64,000 nt of DNA from an uncultured Bacteroidota bacterium (GTDB taxonomy: Bacteria > Bacteroidota > Bacteroidia > Flavobacteriales > Flavobacteriaceae). The position numbers were made by a program, and so were the translations under genes. The stretch covers positions 35,238 to 99,237 of the forward strand of contig CACNDW010000007.1 of NCBI GenBank assembly GCA_902619315.1, written 5' to 3'. Within the stretch, counting starts at the first letter, position 1, and each line of letters begins with the position of its first letter. The notes under the pieces are model-generated. The model ran no database searches, was not told the DNA's origin, and saw only the letters and a program-made list of their open reading frames with translations. Shown here one piece after another: positions 28,550 to 38,814 of the stretch.

Positions 28550-28566
28550 AATGTAGTTTAAATGTG

Positions 28567-31044
28567 TTATGAGCCACACATTAGACAATCATCATCTTCA
28601 CTTTTCTTGGATTGTTCCAAAATCTGTTTTAGTTCTGCCGGAGTAAGGGGTTCTACATCTGCTGCAGGGTTATTTTCCGTATTTGCACCCACTGCCTGTT
28701 TCGATGAGGTAGTAACCAAGGTTTCATTATTTTTTGAGAGTTGAACTCCTTGATTTTCTTTTGATTTTGAGTCCTTGGCATTGTCTAGTGTAAATTTAAT
28801 TGCATCTACGGCAGACTTTGTTCTCAAATAATACATTCCTGTTTTGAGTCCTGACTTCCATGCATAAAAGTGCATTGAAGTTAATTTTGCCATGGTTGCA
28901 CCTTCCATAAATAAATTGAGTGACTGAGACTGATCGATGAAATAACCTCTGTGACGCGACATATCAATGATATCTTTCATACTCATTTCCCAAACAGTTT
29001 TGTATAATTCTTTGATTTCTTGAGGTATGGTCTTAATGTGTTGTATTGATCCGTTGGCTTGCATCAGCTCATGCTTCATGTCCTCATTCCATAATCCAAG
29101 ATTGACCAAGTCCTCCAGAAGGTGTTTGTTGACTACAATAAACTCTCCGGACAAAACTCTTCGGGTGTAAATGTTTGAAGTGTATGGTTCAAAACATTCA
29201 TTGTTTCCAAGAATTTGAGAGGTTGATGCTGTAGGCATGGGCGCTACCAATAGTGAGTTTCTTACTCCAAATTTCTTAACACTTTTTCGTAAGTTTTTCC
29301 AATCCCAACGTCCGCTCAATTCTTCATCTTTAATGCCCCAAAGGTTATGTTGGAACTCTCCTTTAGCTATCGGAGATCCCTTGTAGGTTTTGTATGGGCC
29401 ATCTTTTTCAGCTTCCTCAACGGAGGCAGTTACTGCTGCAAAGTAGAGGGTTTCAAAAATTTCTTGATTTAATACTTTAGCTTCCTCACTTGTAAATGGT
29501 AACCTCAGTTTTATGAAAGTATCCGCTAAACCTTGAACACCTAGTCCTATTGGGCGATGTCTCATGTTAGAATTTTCCGCTTCTTTGACAGGGTAGTAGT
29601 TGCGATCAATTACACGGTTGAGATTTTTTGTGACCCTTTTTGTCACATTAAACAATTCTTCATGATCGAATTTGTCCTCCACTACAAACATTGGAAGCGC
29701 AATAGAGGCGAGATTACACACTGCAATTTCGTCTTTTGAGGTATACTCTAAAATTTCGGTACAGAGGTTGGAAGAACGAATAGTACCTAGATTTTTCTGA
29801 TTTGACTTTCTGTTGGCAGAGTCTTTGTATAACATGTATGGTGTTCCAGTCTCAATTTGAGATTCCAATATTTTATCCCAGAGTTCACGAGCTTGTATGG
29901 TTCTTCTTCCTTTGCCTTCTTTTTCATATTTAATATATAGTTTTTCAAACTCTTCACCATGACAATCATAAAGTCCAGGACATTCGTTAGGACACATTAA
30001 TGTCCATGTAGAATTTTCCTCCACTCGCTTCATGAAAAGATCTGAAATCCACATGGCATAGAACAAATCTCTGGCACGCATTTCTTCTTTACCGTGATTT
30101 TTCTTTAATTCTAAAAAATCAAAAATATCAGCATGCCAAGGCTCAACATAGATTGCGAAAGATCCTTTTCTTTTGCCTCCGCCTTGGTCCACATAGCGTG
30201 CAGTATCATTAAAAACCCTTAGCATGGGAACAATACCATTAGAAGTGCCGTTGGTTCCAGCGATATATGAGCCGGTGGCCCGAATATTGTGAATAGAGAG
30301 CCCTATACCGCCAGCAGATTGGGAGATTTTAGCTGTTTGTTTAAGCGTATCATAAATACCGTCAATACTGTCGTGCTTCATGGTCAATAGAAAGCAAGAA
30401 GACATCTGGGGTTTGGGAGTGCCCGAGTTAAAAAGAGTGGGTGTTGCATGGGTAAAATATCGCTTGGACATTAATTCGTAAGTTTCAAAAGCAGCTTCAA
30501 GATCTCCGAGGTGAATTCCGATGGAAACCCGCATTAACATGTGCTGAGGTCGCTCAACAATATGACCATTGAGTTTTAACAAGTAGGATCGCTCTAGTGT
30601 TTTAAAACCAAAAAAATCATATCCAAAATCTCTATTATAGATGATATTGGAATCAATTTCGTCTGCATTCTTTTCAATGATTTTATATACCTCATCGGAA
30701 AGTAATGGAGCTTTTTTTCCAGTTCTGGGATTAATATATTCATAGAGATCTTTCATTGTTGCAGAGAAAGATTTTTTTGTATTCTTGTGGAGGTTGGAAA
30801 CAGAAATTCTCGCTGCAAGCTGGGCATAGTCAGGATGAGTAGTGGTCATTGTGGCTGCAATCTCAGCTGCGAGGTTATCCAATTCCGAAGTAGTGACCCC
30901 GTCATAAAGTCCTTCAATTACTCTCATTGCTACCCTTACCGGGTCAACCAAAGGATTTAATCCATAATTTAGTTTTCTGATACGAGCCGTAATCTTATCA
31001 AACATTATTGGCTCTTTACGCCCATCTCTTTTTACTACATACAT
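28567..31044 (-). CDS. nrdA: Ribonucleoside-diphosphate reductase class I, alpha subunit
   Basis: 825 aa. ATP-cone N-terminus, [74 protein letters not shown]-terminal CLMC. Confidence 0.97.
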   Translation of the reverse strand: MYVVKRDGRKEPIMFDKITARIRKLNYGLNPLVDPVRVAMRVIEGLYDGVTTSELDNLAAEIAATMTTTHPDYAQLAARISVSNLHKNTKKSFSATMKDLYEYINPRTGKKAPLLSDEVYKIIEKNADEIDSNIIYNRDFGYDFFGFKTLERSYLLKLNGHIVERPQHMLMRVSIGIHLGDLEAAFETYELMSKRYFTHATPTLFNSGTPKPQMSSCFLLTMKHDSIDGIYDTLKQTAKISQSAGGIGLSIHNIRATGSYIAGTNGTSNGIVPMLRVFNDTARYVDQGGGKRKGSFAIYVEPWHADIFDFLELKKNHGKEEMRARDLFYAMWISDLFMKRVEENSTWTLMCPNECPGLYDCHGEEFEKLYIKYEKEGKGRRTIQARELWDKILESQIETGTPYMLYKDSANRKSNQKNLGTIRSSNLCTEILEYTSKDEIAVCNLASIALPMFVVEDKFDHEELFNVTKRVTKNLNRVIDRNYYPVKEAENSNMRHRPIGLGVQGLADTFIKLRLPFTSEEAKVLNQEIFETLYFAAVTASVEEAEKDGPYKTYKGSPIAKGEFQHNLWGIKDEELSGRWDWKNLRKSVKKFGVRNSLLVAPMPTASTSQILGNNECFEPYTSNIYTRRVLSGEFIVVNKHLLEDLVNLGLWNEDMKHELMQANGSIQHIKTIPQEIKELYKTVWEMSMKDIIDMSRHRGYFIDQSQSLNLFMEGATMAKLTSMHFYAWKSGLKTGMYYLRTKSAVDAIKFTLDNAKDSKSKENQGVQLSKNNETLVTTSSKQAVGANTENNPAADVEPLTPAELKQILEQSKKSEDDDCLMCGS

Positions 31045-31123
31045 AGGTCTCTAATTTAAATTATATAACAACCCTAATTGGCTATATTATTGGGCACTTG
31101 GTTTGGGGTGACTGATCCTCAGA

Positions 31124-32101
31124 CTAGAAATCTGCGTCAGTAGTAAATTCCGTCTCCTCTTCTTCATTATTGAGCACACCTGCTTTCTGGTATTCAGAAA
31201 CACGCTTTTCAAAAAAGTTAGTTTTACCCTGAAGTGAAATCATGTCCATAAAGTCAAATGGATTGGTAACATTGTGCTTTTTTTCACAGCCCAATTCAAC
31301 AAGTAAACGATCTGTTACAAACTCTAAATATTGTGTCATTAGCTTGGCATTCATACCAATCAAACTCACGGGTAATGATTCCGTGATGAATTCTCGCTCT
31401 ATTCTTAAAGCATCCAATATGATTTCCTCAATCCTTTCTTTAGGAACTTTGTTCACCAGGTGCTTATTATGAAGGTGTACCGCAAAGTCACAATGGACAC
31501 CTTCGTCTCTGGAGATTAACTCGTTGGAGAAAGTAAGACCTGGCATCAACCCTCTTTTTTTTAGCCAGAATATTGAACAAAACGCACCAGAAAAGAAAAT
31601 ACCCTCAACCGCAGCAAAAGCAATTAACCTCTCGGCAAAGGAGTCGGAATCAATCCAGCGCAAAGCCCAATCAGCTTTCTTTTTTATGGCTGGAAAAACT
31701 TCAATCGCTTTGAATAATTTTGTTTTTTCTGCCTCGTCTTTTACATAGGTGTCGATCAGAAGAGAATAAGTTTCAGAATGAATATTTTCCATCATGATTT
31801 GGAAACCGTAGAAAAATTTAGCTTCAGAATATTGAACTTCGTTTACAAAATTTTCTGCCAAATTTTCGTTTACAATTCCATCCGAAGCAGCAAAAAAGGC
31901 CAAGATGTGTTTAATAAAATACTTTTCATCATCGTTTAACTTGGTATTCCAATCATTTAAATCTTGATGTAAGTCGATTTCTTCTGCTGTCCAAAAACTC
32001 GCCTCCATCTTCTTGTACCACTCCCAAATATCATGGTGTTGGATGGGAAATATTACAAATCTATTTTCATTTTCTTGGAGTATCGGTTCTACAATTGCCA
32101 T
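31124..32101 (-). CDS. nrdB: Ribonucleoside-diphosphate reductase class I, beta subunit
   Basis: 325 aa. [57 protein letters not shown]: canonical diiron/tyrosyl residues. Confidence 0.96.
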   Translation of the reverse strand: MAIVEPILQENENRFVIFPIQHHDIWEWYKKMEASFWTAEEIDLHQDLNDWNTKLNDDEKYFIKHILAFFAASDGIVNENLAENFVNEVQYSEAKFFYGFQIMMENIHSETYSLLIDTYVKDEAEKTKLFKAIEVFPAIKKKADWALRWIDSDSFAERLIAFAAVEGIFFSGAFCSIFWLKKRGLMPGLTFSNELISRDEGVHCDFAVHLHNKHLVNKVPKERIEEIILDALRIEREFITESLPVSLIGMNAKLMTQYLEFVTDRLLVELGCEKKHNVTNPFDFMDMISLQGKTNFFEKRVSEYQKAGVLNNEEEETEFTTDADF

Positions 32102-32307
32102 TTGATTTTAGTTTCTTGATTTTGTCACAACAAAGATTCTAAAATGTTATCAAAAAAGAAAGACATACTTTTCCACAAACGGGTCGAGTTTTTAACAAAT
32201 TTTATTTTAAGGATATGCATAGTTTGGAAGTACAGTAAACTTTAAAAATATGATAACTAATATTTTTAAATAAAAATAAATTTCTTAACCCCCGTAAAGA
32301 CTGATAA

Positions 32308-32877
32308 TTAGTGATTTATTTCTTGTGCTGCAATTTCCAACTCTGCATACCAATCATTTCCGAACTTCCTAATTAGGGCCTCTTTAACAAATTGGTAAAT
32401 TGGAATTTTAAGACTATCTCCCAATTCACATCCTGAATCACAAATTTGCCAGCGGTGGTAGTTTAATGCATTAAACTCAGAATATTCTTTAACACGAATC
32501 GGATATAGGTGACAAGAAATAGGTTTTTTCCAATCTATAGCATTGCCACGGTGGGCATTTTCGATTCCGCATTGTGCGGTTCCATTATTTCCGAAAACCA
32601 CATAGGCACACTCTTTATTATCTACTAATGGTGTTTCGAAAAAACCTTTTTTTAATCGAACGAATTTACCCTGCTTTTGAATGGCTGCTTTACCTTTTTC
32701 GCTTAAAAAAGGAGCTATAAGGTCGTAGTTTTTTTCTAGGAATTCGGTTTCCGTCTTTTCTAGAGGTGCCCCTGCCTCTCCCTCAACACAACATGCACCC
32801 TTACAAGTATTTAAATTACAAACAAAAGAATTGGTGATGATCTCCTCAGAAACCAGCGAATTGCCTATTTGAAACAT
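32308..32877 (-). CDS. DUF3109 family protein
   Basis: 189 aa. CNLNTCKGACCVEGEAGAPLE...ISCHLYPIRVKEY conserved cysteine pattern. Confidence 0.82.
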   Translation of the reverse strand: MFQIGNSLVSEEIITNSFVCNLNTCKGACCVEGEAGAPLEKTETEFLEKNYDLIAPFLSEKGKAAIQKQGKFVRLKKGFFETPLVDNKECAYVVFGNNGTAQCGIENAHRGNAIDWKKPISCHLYPIRVKEYSEFNALNYHRWQICDSGCELGDSLKIPIYQFVKEALIRKFGNDWYAELEIAAQEINH

Positions 32878-33217
32878 TGTATTCTAAAGTTTAGATCAAT
32901 TACTTTGAGACGTAAATTTAACATAAAATAAAAAAACAGAAGAAATGGGAATTACCTTGGGATTATTTTTAAAAAAATGGTTTTAAGGAAATGTTCACTT
33001 CTTAGATGTTAATTTTTGCTTCAATTGAAAAAGTCGTAAGCATTCCAATAATGTTTTAATTAATTGAGAAAGTTTATTTAATCCAGGTTGTAGAAGTTTT
33101 TTTCCTTTCTATTAATAATTATTTTTTTTGTTAGCGGTAAAACTTCTCTAAACTAATCCAAATGAAATAGTAGTTTAAGTCTGTCTTGATTACATTGGAA
33201 TTTATTAATTTTATAAA

Positions 33218-33415
33218 ATGAAGTACTTAATAAAAGTATTGATGTTTTTGTCCATTGGTATGGTTATTTTTAATGCCACTCAAGTCAATTGGAAAGATCC
33301 CTTTACTCAGAAAAGCTCCATAGCAGTCATTGGAATTATGGCAGCACTTTGTGCTTTTTTGCTTTTATTGTTATTGATATTATCCAAAAGAATTTCTAAG
33401 AAACTAAATCGTTAG
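33218..33415 (+). CDS. Small hypothetical membrane protein (two predicted TM helices)
   Basis: 65 aa. MKYLIKVLMFLSIGMVIFNATQVNWKDPFTQKSSIAVIGIMAALCAFLLLLLLILSKRISKKLNR. Shares an interlocked stop with the S41 peptidase. Confidence 0.7.
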   Translation: MKYLIKVLMFLSIGMVIFNATQVNWKDPFTQKSSIAVIGIMAALCAFLLLLLLILSKRISKKLNR

Positions 33416-34995
33416 TTGACTTTGGATAGACTGTCTAAAGCTCTTACAGCAGTATTAAAGAACAAGTCGTGTTGATTTTTTATCCTATTAAAAGTGTTAT
33501 CTCCAAAAAGCTGAAGTCCTAAATAAGCTTTAACCCCCCGAAGGGTTTCCAATTCTTTAAGAGTAACCTCGACTTTTTTATCGGAGCAGTATTTAACAAA
33601 CGAATCGTGCCATGGTACAAATTTTTCAAATTGCCCTTCGAGTAAATCATCTAGATTAAAGTCATTGAATTTATTTCTGTTTTTATCCAACTCTTCAAAA
33701 ACAAAATTATTCATCATGTTGGAATTCAATAAAACGGAATTCCATTCCTCTTGTTCTGTATTTTTGTTGGAGATATAAAAATCGGGTGTAATGCCTCCCC
33801 CTCCATAAACGGTTCTCCCCCTGGGGGTTTTATATGCCAAACTATCGGTAACTGGAATTTTTTTTGCATCGGCCATTTCACCATTGTGATAACGATTTAT
33901 GAGATCTTGATCATAGGCTTTTCTATCCCCATTATAAGGTTTTTGAATTGACCTTCCCGTAGGCGTAAAATATTTAGCTATGGTCAGTCGAACAGCATCT
34001 CCACCTCCCAGAGGCATTTGCTGTTGTACTAATCCTTTACCAAAAGTTCTCCTTCCTACGATCCAACCTCTATCGTTATCCTGAACTGCACCAGCAATGA
34101 TCTCACTGGCAGAAGCCGTTTGTTCATTGACTAAAACAACCAAATCACCCTCTTGAAAATTACCATTGCCATCAGCAATTGATTTTTCTTCTTCCCCCAT
34201 ATTGCTCTTAGTAATCACTATAGTTTGATCTTTTTTCAGTAAGGCATTAGAAATTTGTTTTGCGGGATAAAGGTATCCCCCTGGATTATCTCTCAAGTCT
34301 AAAATCATTTTTTTCATTCCCTGAGATATTAATTGTTTCAAGGCAAGGTCAAACTCTTCATAAGTTGTTTGAGAAAACCGATTAATTTTGATGTAACCCA
34401 CAGTCTTTTTCATCAAATAATAAGATTCAACACTTGGCAAGGGAACCTTCCCTCTTTTCATTTTCAATTCAAATATTTTGTCTTTAGATTTCCGATATAC
34501 AGTAAGATATACTGAAGTTCCAGGCTTACCTTTAAGGGTTTGCATGATCTTTTCGTTTGAGTAGTTTTTCTGGAACAAAGTATCTTCATCGGCTATTAGA
34601 ATCCGATCACCTGCCAAAAGTCCAGCTGCTTCACTGGGGCCACCTTTCAAGACCCTGATTATTGTAACACTATCTTTAAACATTAGAAAACTGACTCCTA
34701 TACCATAAAAATTACCTTGCATATTCTCGGTAATGCTTTGTCTATGATCTGCTGGTATGTAGACCGAGTGTGGATCCAATCGATTAACAATGTCTTCGAT
34801 TACAACTCCAATCAAACTATCTGTGTTAATCTCCTCAACATAATCATTATCGATATATCTCAAAAGTAACTCTAATCGGTTCATACTTCGGTAACCCTCG
34901 CTGTAAGGTATTAAGATTTCATTTTTACTACCAAGTAAATAACCTATGCAGATTGAAAGGAATACGATGGTAAAAAGAACAAAATTTTTTTTCAT
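33412..34995 (-). CDS. S41 family C-terminal processing peptidase with PDZ domain
   Basis: 527 aa. PDZ region VIRVLKGGPSEAAGLLAGDRILIADED; catalytic LVNEQTASASEIIAGAVQDNDRGWIVGRRTFGKGLVQQ. Confidence 0.93.
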   Translation of the reverse strand: MKKNFVLFTIVFLSICIGYLLGSKNEILIPYSEGYRSMNRLELLLRYIDNDYVEEINTDSLIGVVIEDIVNRLDPHSVYIPADHRQSITENMQGNFYGIGVSFLMFKDSVTIIRVLKGGPSEAAGLLAGDRILIADEDTLFQKNYSNEKIMQTLKGKPGTSVYLTVYRKSKDKIFELKMKRGKVPLPSVESYYLMKKTVGYIKINRFSQTTYEEFDLALKQLISQGMKKMILDLRDNPGGYLYPAKQISNALLKKDQTIVITKSNMGEEEKSIADGNGNFQEGDLVVLVNEQTASASEIIAGAVQDNDRGWIVGRRTFGKGLVQQQMPLGGGDAVRLTIAKYFTPTGRSIQKPYNGDRKAYDQDLINRYHNGEMADAKKIPVTDSLAYKTPRGRTVYGGGGITPDFYISNKNTEQEEWNSVLLNSNMMNNFVFEELDKNRNKFNDFNLDDLLEGQFEKFVPWHDSFVKYCSDKKVEVTLKELETLRGVKAYLGLQLFGDNTFNRIKNQHDLFFNTAVRALDSLSKVN

Positions 34996-35017
34996 GGCTT
35001 CGTTTAGTGTTTTACGT

Positions 35018-35437
35018 TCAATCCAATTGAGTTAAAATTACACCCGCTTTTTCAAGAAAATCAAGCCCAGATCGGTCTTTATATTCGACTGAGTATACCA
35101 CTCTTTTGATTCCCGCTTGATGAATTAGTTTACTACATTCTCTACATGGGGAGAGGGTAATATATAACGTTGCACCCTCACAAGATTGGGCTGAAGCTGC
35201 TACTTTCAATATGGCATTGGCTTCAGCATGGAGCACATACCATTTAGTGAAATGATTTTCGTCCTCACACTCATTTTCAAAACCCGATGGGGTACCATTG
35301 TAACCGTCAGAAATGATCATTCGGTCCTTAACAATCAACGCTCCCACTTTTTTGCGCTCACAATGAGAAAGTTCTCCCCAGGTTTGTGCCATTTTCATGT
35401 AGGCCCTATCATATCTTTTTTGCTTTTCTGAAAACAT
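35018..35437 (-). CDS. dCMP deaminase family (cytidine/deoxycytidylate deaminase fold)
   Basis: 139 aa. HAEANAILKVAAS and PCRECSKLIHQAGIKRVVY zinc motifs. Confidence 0.88.
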   Translation of the reverse strand: MFSEKQKRYDRAYMKMAQTWGELSHCERKKVGALIVKDRMIISDGYNGTPSGFENECEDENHFTKWYVLHAEANAILKVAASAQSCEGATLYITLSPCRECSKLIHQAGIKRVVYSVEYKDRSGLDFLEKAGVILTQLD

Positions 35438-35452
35438 GAGCGCTAAGATACT

Positions 35453-36028
35453 TTAAAATGGCCAGTTTCTAGTTGTCATTAAAATGGCCTGAGACAAGAT
35501 CATGGCTGCAATGACCCATTGCCATTTTTGATTTTGAATTTTTAGCAATCCAATGGCTAACCAATTGATCAAAAGTACAAATATCACAATAAGGATCTGG
35601 GCAAACTCAACACCCAAGGCAAATTCCAAAAGGCCCAAGATGACTTCTCCCTCCGTAGCAATCATTTTAAAATATCGTCCAAAACCAAAACCATGAATCA
35701 ATCCAAAAAATAAAGTGATTATGTTGATCCAAACCCCTTTAAGATGGGTTGGGGTATTTTGAACAAGTGTCGAGAGACAAGTTATACATATGGTGACGGG
35801 AATCAAAAATTCAACCCATTTAGGATCTATTTTTACCCATTCAAAGTGAGTGATTAATAGTGATAATGAATGCCCCAAAGTAAAAAGACTTACCCACAAC
35901 AGCAGTTTTCGCCAATTCTTAAATGCAAATGGAAGTGAGAGGGCAACAAGAAAATAAAAGTGATCTAAACCTCCAACATCAAGTACATGGTCGAAGCCCA
36001 AATCAAAATAGAACCAAAACGTTTCCAT
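35453..36028 (-). CDS. HupE/UreJ-like membrane protein
   Basis: 191 aa multi-TM. GFDHVLDVGGLDHFYFLVALSLPF, LFTLGHSLSLLI, FGLIHGFGFGRYF, LEFALGVEFAQI. Confidence 0.82.
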   Translation of the reverse strand: METFWFYFDLGFDHVLDVGGLDHFYFLVALSLPFAFKNWRKLLLWVSLFTLGHSLSLLITHFEWVKIDPKWVEFLIPVTICITCLSTLVQNTPTHLKGVWINIITLFFGLIHGFGFGRYFKMIATEGEVILGLLEFALGVEFAQILIVIFVLLINWLAIGLLKIQNQKWQWVIAAMILSQAILMTTRNWPF

Positions 36029-36038
36029 AAATTAAGTT

Positions 36039-36815
36039 TTAATTATTTTTTTGACGCATCAATGTTTCATAAGCTTTTTGAACTTCTCTGAACTTTTCCT
36101 CCGCACCTTTTATCATTGAAGGGTCTTGTCCTCGGAGTTTGTCAGGGTGGTATTTTTTGGCCATCTTCCGATAGGCACTTTTTATTTCATCTTGGCTGGC
36201 CTTAGGATCAATCTCAAGAATTTTGTATGCATTGTCAGTGTTTTTTATAAACATAGCCTTGATACTTTCAAAATCGGGCAAGCGAAGTTTCATTCCTGAG
36301 GCTACTTGTGAGAGTTTTTCCAGCTCTAAATCAGAAATATTTCCATCGGCATTAGCAATTCCGAACAGAAAATGAAGAATTTGTAAACGGGTTTCATAGG
36401 CGGTTTGCTGAACGAAAACATGAGTCAGTTTGTCCAGATGTTGAGTCTCTTTTTTGATCTGAGTATTAAAAGTTCTAAAAATTGAATCGGCTCGTTCTTT
36501 ACCGTATTGGCTAATAAAAAAACTCCTCACAAAGTTCAGCTCTTTTTGTTCAATCTTACCATCAGCCTTGATAATTAATGCTGAAAGAGCTAATAAATTT
36601 AACTGAAATATTTCAGGATTGATTACATAAGAAGAGGTTCTTATTTGGACAGAATTCTTAGATAAAAATTCAAAAAATCCTCCAATCATAAAACCTAAAA
36701 TGGCTCCAGGAAACCTTAAAAAAGAATAACCTATCACAGCGGCCACCCACTTAATCATAAGCCCAATTTGTTGAGATTGCAAAGATACAAATGTCAATAA
36801 AAGATTGTTTACCAT
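36039..36815 (-). CDS. TerB-like plus J-domain protein (DjlA-like co-chaperone)
   Basis: N-terminal Gly-rich TM, TerB-like helical domain [22 protein letters not shown]-terminal J domain [36 protein letters not shown]. Confidence 0.87.
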   Translation of the reverse strand: MVNNLLLTFVSLQSQQIGLMIKWVAAVIGYSFLRFPGAILGFMIGGFFEFLSKNSVQIRTSSYVINPEIFQLNLLALSALIIKADGKIEQKELNFVRSFFISQYGKERADSIFRTFNTQIKKETQHLDKLTHVFVQQTAYETRLQILHFLFGIANADGNISDLELEKLSQVASGMKLRLPDFESIKAMFIKNTDNAYKILEIDPKASQDEIKSAYRKMAKKYHPDKLRGQDPSMIKGAEEKFREVQKAYETLMRQKNN

Positions 36816-36816
36816 A

Positions 36817-36845
36817 TTGAATAAATAGGGAGTTTTTTATCTTTA
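36817..36845 (+). promoter_or_regulatory. Putative promoter TTG-N18-TATCTTTA upstream of bacilliredoxin gene
   Basis: 7/8 match to TAnnTTTG with acceptable spacing; 14 nt before the ATG. Confidence 0.35.
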
Positions 36846-36859
36846 CAAAAAATTTGATT

Positions 36860-37273
36860 ATGTACCCAGCTGAAATAGTTAGACCTATGAAAGAAGAGCT
36901 AACAACTATTGGCTTTGAAGAGTTGTTGTCTCCCGATGAAGTTGAATCTGCCTTGTCCAAAACTGGAACAGCCCTTGTAGTGGTTAATTCTGTTTGCGGT
37001 TGTGCCGCAGCAAATGCTCGCCCAGCTGTAAGAATTTCATTAAATAACCAAAATACTCCGGATTATTTGTACACTGTTTTTGCAGGTGTAGACCGTGACG
37101 CCACTGATGCTGCAAGGGCCAAGATGATTCCTTTTCCCCCGTCCTCTCCTAGTTTGGCATTGTTCAAGGATGGAGAATTGGTCCACATGATAGAACGTCA
37201 TCATATTGAGGGCCGATCTGCACAATTAATAGCTGAAAACCTAACAGAGGCTTTTAATGAGTTTTGTGAATAA
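36860..37273 (+). CDS. BrxA/BrxB (YphP/YqiW) family bacilliredoxin
   Basis: MYPAEIVRPMKEELTTIGFEEL...TALVVVNSVCGCAAANARPA: CGC active site. Confidence 0.9.
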   Translation: MYPAEIVRPMKEELTTIGFEELLSPDEVESALSKTGTALVVVNSVCGCAAANARPAVRISLNNQNTPDYLYTVFAGVDRDATDAARAKMIPFPPSSPSLALFKDGELVHMIERHHIEGRSAQLIAENLTEAFNEFCE

Positions 37274-37300
37274 CAATTTTCATTAAGTGATACCAGTTTT

Positions 37301-38044
37301 TTGTTCTTAAAAAAAACTTTCTATTACCCTTTAACGGTAATTTATTACCTGGCATTTGGATTAATACTAATTGTTTTTCATTTGGTTCAGGTGTTTAGCT
37401 TCAGACTTCTTGGTTATGCTTCTCACAAAAAATCTGTTGATTGGCTAAATTTTTTTTTGTTGAGGTGTTTAAATATTTTGGGTACTAGTTTTGAATTTTC
37501 AAATTCATTTAAAATGCCCGAAAATGGTCCTTTGATTATTGTTTCCAATCATCAAAGTACCTATGATATTCCACCCATTATTTGGTACTTTAGAAAATAC
37601 CATCCCAAGTTTATAAGCAAGTCATCATTGGGCAAGGGAATTCCAAGTATATCTTTTAATCTGCGTCACGGAGGTTCGGTTTTGATCGACCGTGAAAATG
37701 CTGCTTTAGCCATTAAAAAAATTAAAGCTTTTGCGGAGCAAGTTCAAAATAATCGTTGGGCTGCCGTAATTTTTCCTGAGGGAACCCGCAGCAAAGACGG
37801 GCGAATCAAAAAGTTCTACTCTAGGGGTTTGATGACATTGTTTGAGCATATTCCTGATGCCACTATAGTTGCCTTAAGCATCAACAACTCATGGAAGTTG
37901 GCCAAATATCAATATTTTCCCATACCCGTTGGAGTTAATGTCAATTTGAAAGTACAAGCAACTTTTAAGCTAATTGAACATGAACCGGATCAGCTGTTAA
38001 AAGAGTTAGAGCAGCAGGTGACCACCGGGGTTTATGGAGTTTAA
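37301..38044 (+). CDS. 1-acyl-sn-glycerol-3-phosphate acyltransferase (PlsC-like); TTG start
   Basis: 247 aa. VSNHQSTYDIPPI (NHxxxxD), FPEGTRSKDGRIKKF. Confidence 0.87.
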   Translation: MFLKKTFYYPLTVIYYLAFGLILIVFHLVQVFSFRLLGYASHKKSVDWLNFFLLRCLNILGTSFEFSNSFKMPENGPLIIVSNHQSTYDIPPIIWYFRKYHPKFISKSSLGKGIPSISFNLRHGGSVLIDRENAALAIKKIKAFAEQVQNNRWAAVIFPEGTRSKDGRIKKFYSRGLMTLFEHIPDATIVALSINNSWKLAKYQYFPIPVGVNVNLKVQATFKLIEHEPDQLLKELEQQVTTGVYGV

Positions 38045-38811
38045 AATTCAGGTTTCCTTTTTTCGAGAAAAGCAGCAACACCTTCTTTAAAATCAGTAGT
38101 TCCGAAACACAGGGAAAACTGAAGATTTTCTTCTTTAAACCCTTTAAGGGTAGAATCTGAGGCATTTATGGCTTTGATGGCATTTTTGATTGAATTGGGT
38201 GAATTTTTCATCAACCTTTTTGCCAAGATTATGGTTGCCTCGAGAAGTTTCTCTGCAGCCACTACCTGATTAATCAATCCCAATTCAAGAGCTTTATCAG
38301 CGCTAATTATGTCACCAGTCAAAATCATCTCCATTGCGTTCCCTTTTCCAATTAAAGCAGGTAATCGTTGTGTACCACCATAACCTGGAATAACACCCAG
38401 TGATACTTCGGGTAATCCCAATTTGGCATGTTGGACTGCAATTCTAAGGTGACAAGACATTGCTAGTTCAAGCCCACCTCCCAAAGCGTAACCGTTGATG
38501 GCAGCAATAACAGGTTTTTCTAATTGCGTTATCAAATCAAATAGAACCTGATTTCCCTGACGGGCAAATGCAGCAGCCTGTTCAGGTTCAAAACTCGAAA
38601 ACTCTGAGATGTCTGCTCCTGCAACAAAAGCCTTATTTCCGGTACCAGTGAGCACAATCACCTTTACTGAGGGATGGTTTTGAAAATTGATTATTCGGTC
38701 GTGCAATTGATCAATCAATTCTCGGTTTAGAGCGTTAAGTTTTCTTTCGCGGTTAATTTTGATCCATCCAATACTATCTTGAACCTCGATCCATGTCAGT
38801 TGATCTTTCAT
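38041..38811 (-). CDS. Enoyl-CoA hydratase/isomerase family protein
   Basis: 256 aa. KAFVAGADISEF, PVIAAINGYALGGGLELAMSCHLRIA, LPEVSLGVIPGYGGTQRLPALIG. Confidence 0.92.
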   Translation of the reverse strand: MKDQLTWIEVQDSIGWIKINRERKLNALNRELIDQLHDRIINFQNHPSVKVIVLTGTGNKAFVAGADISEFSSFEPEQAAAFARQGNQVLFDLITQLEKPVIAAINGYALGGGLELAMSCHLRIAVQHAKLGLPEVSLGVIPGYGGTQRLPALIGKGNAMEMILTGDIISADKALELGLINQVVAAEKLLEATIILAKRLMKNSPNSIKNAIKAINASDSTLKGFKEENLQFSLCFGTTDFKEGVAAFLEKRKPEF

Positions 38812-38814
38812 TTT

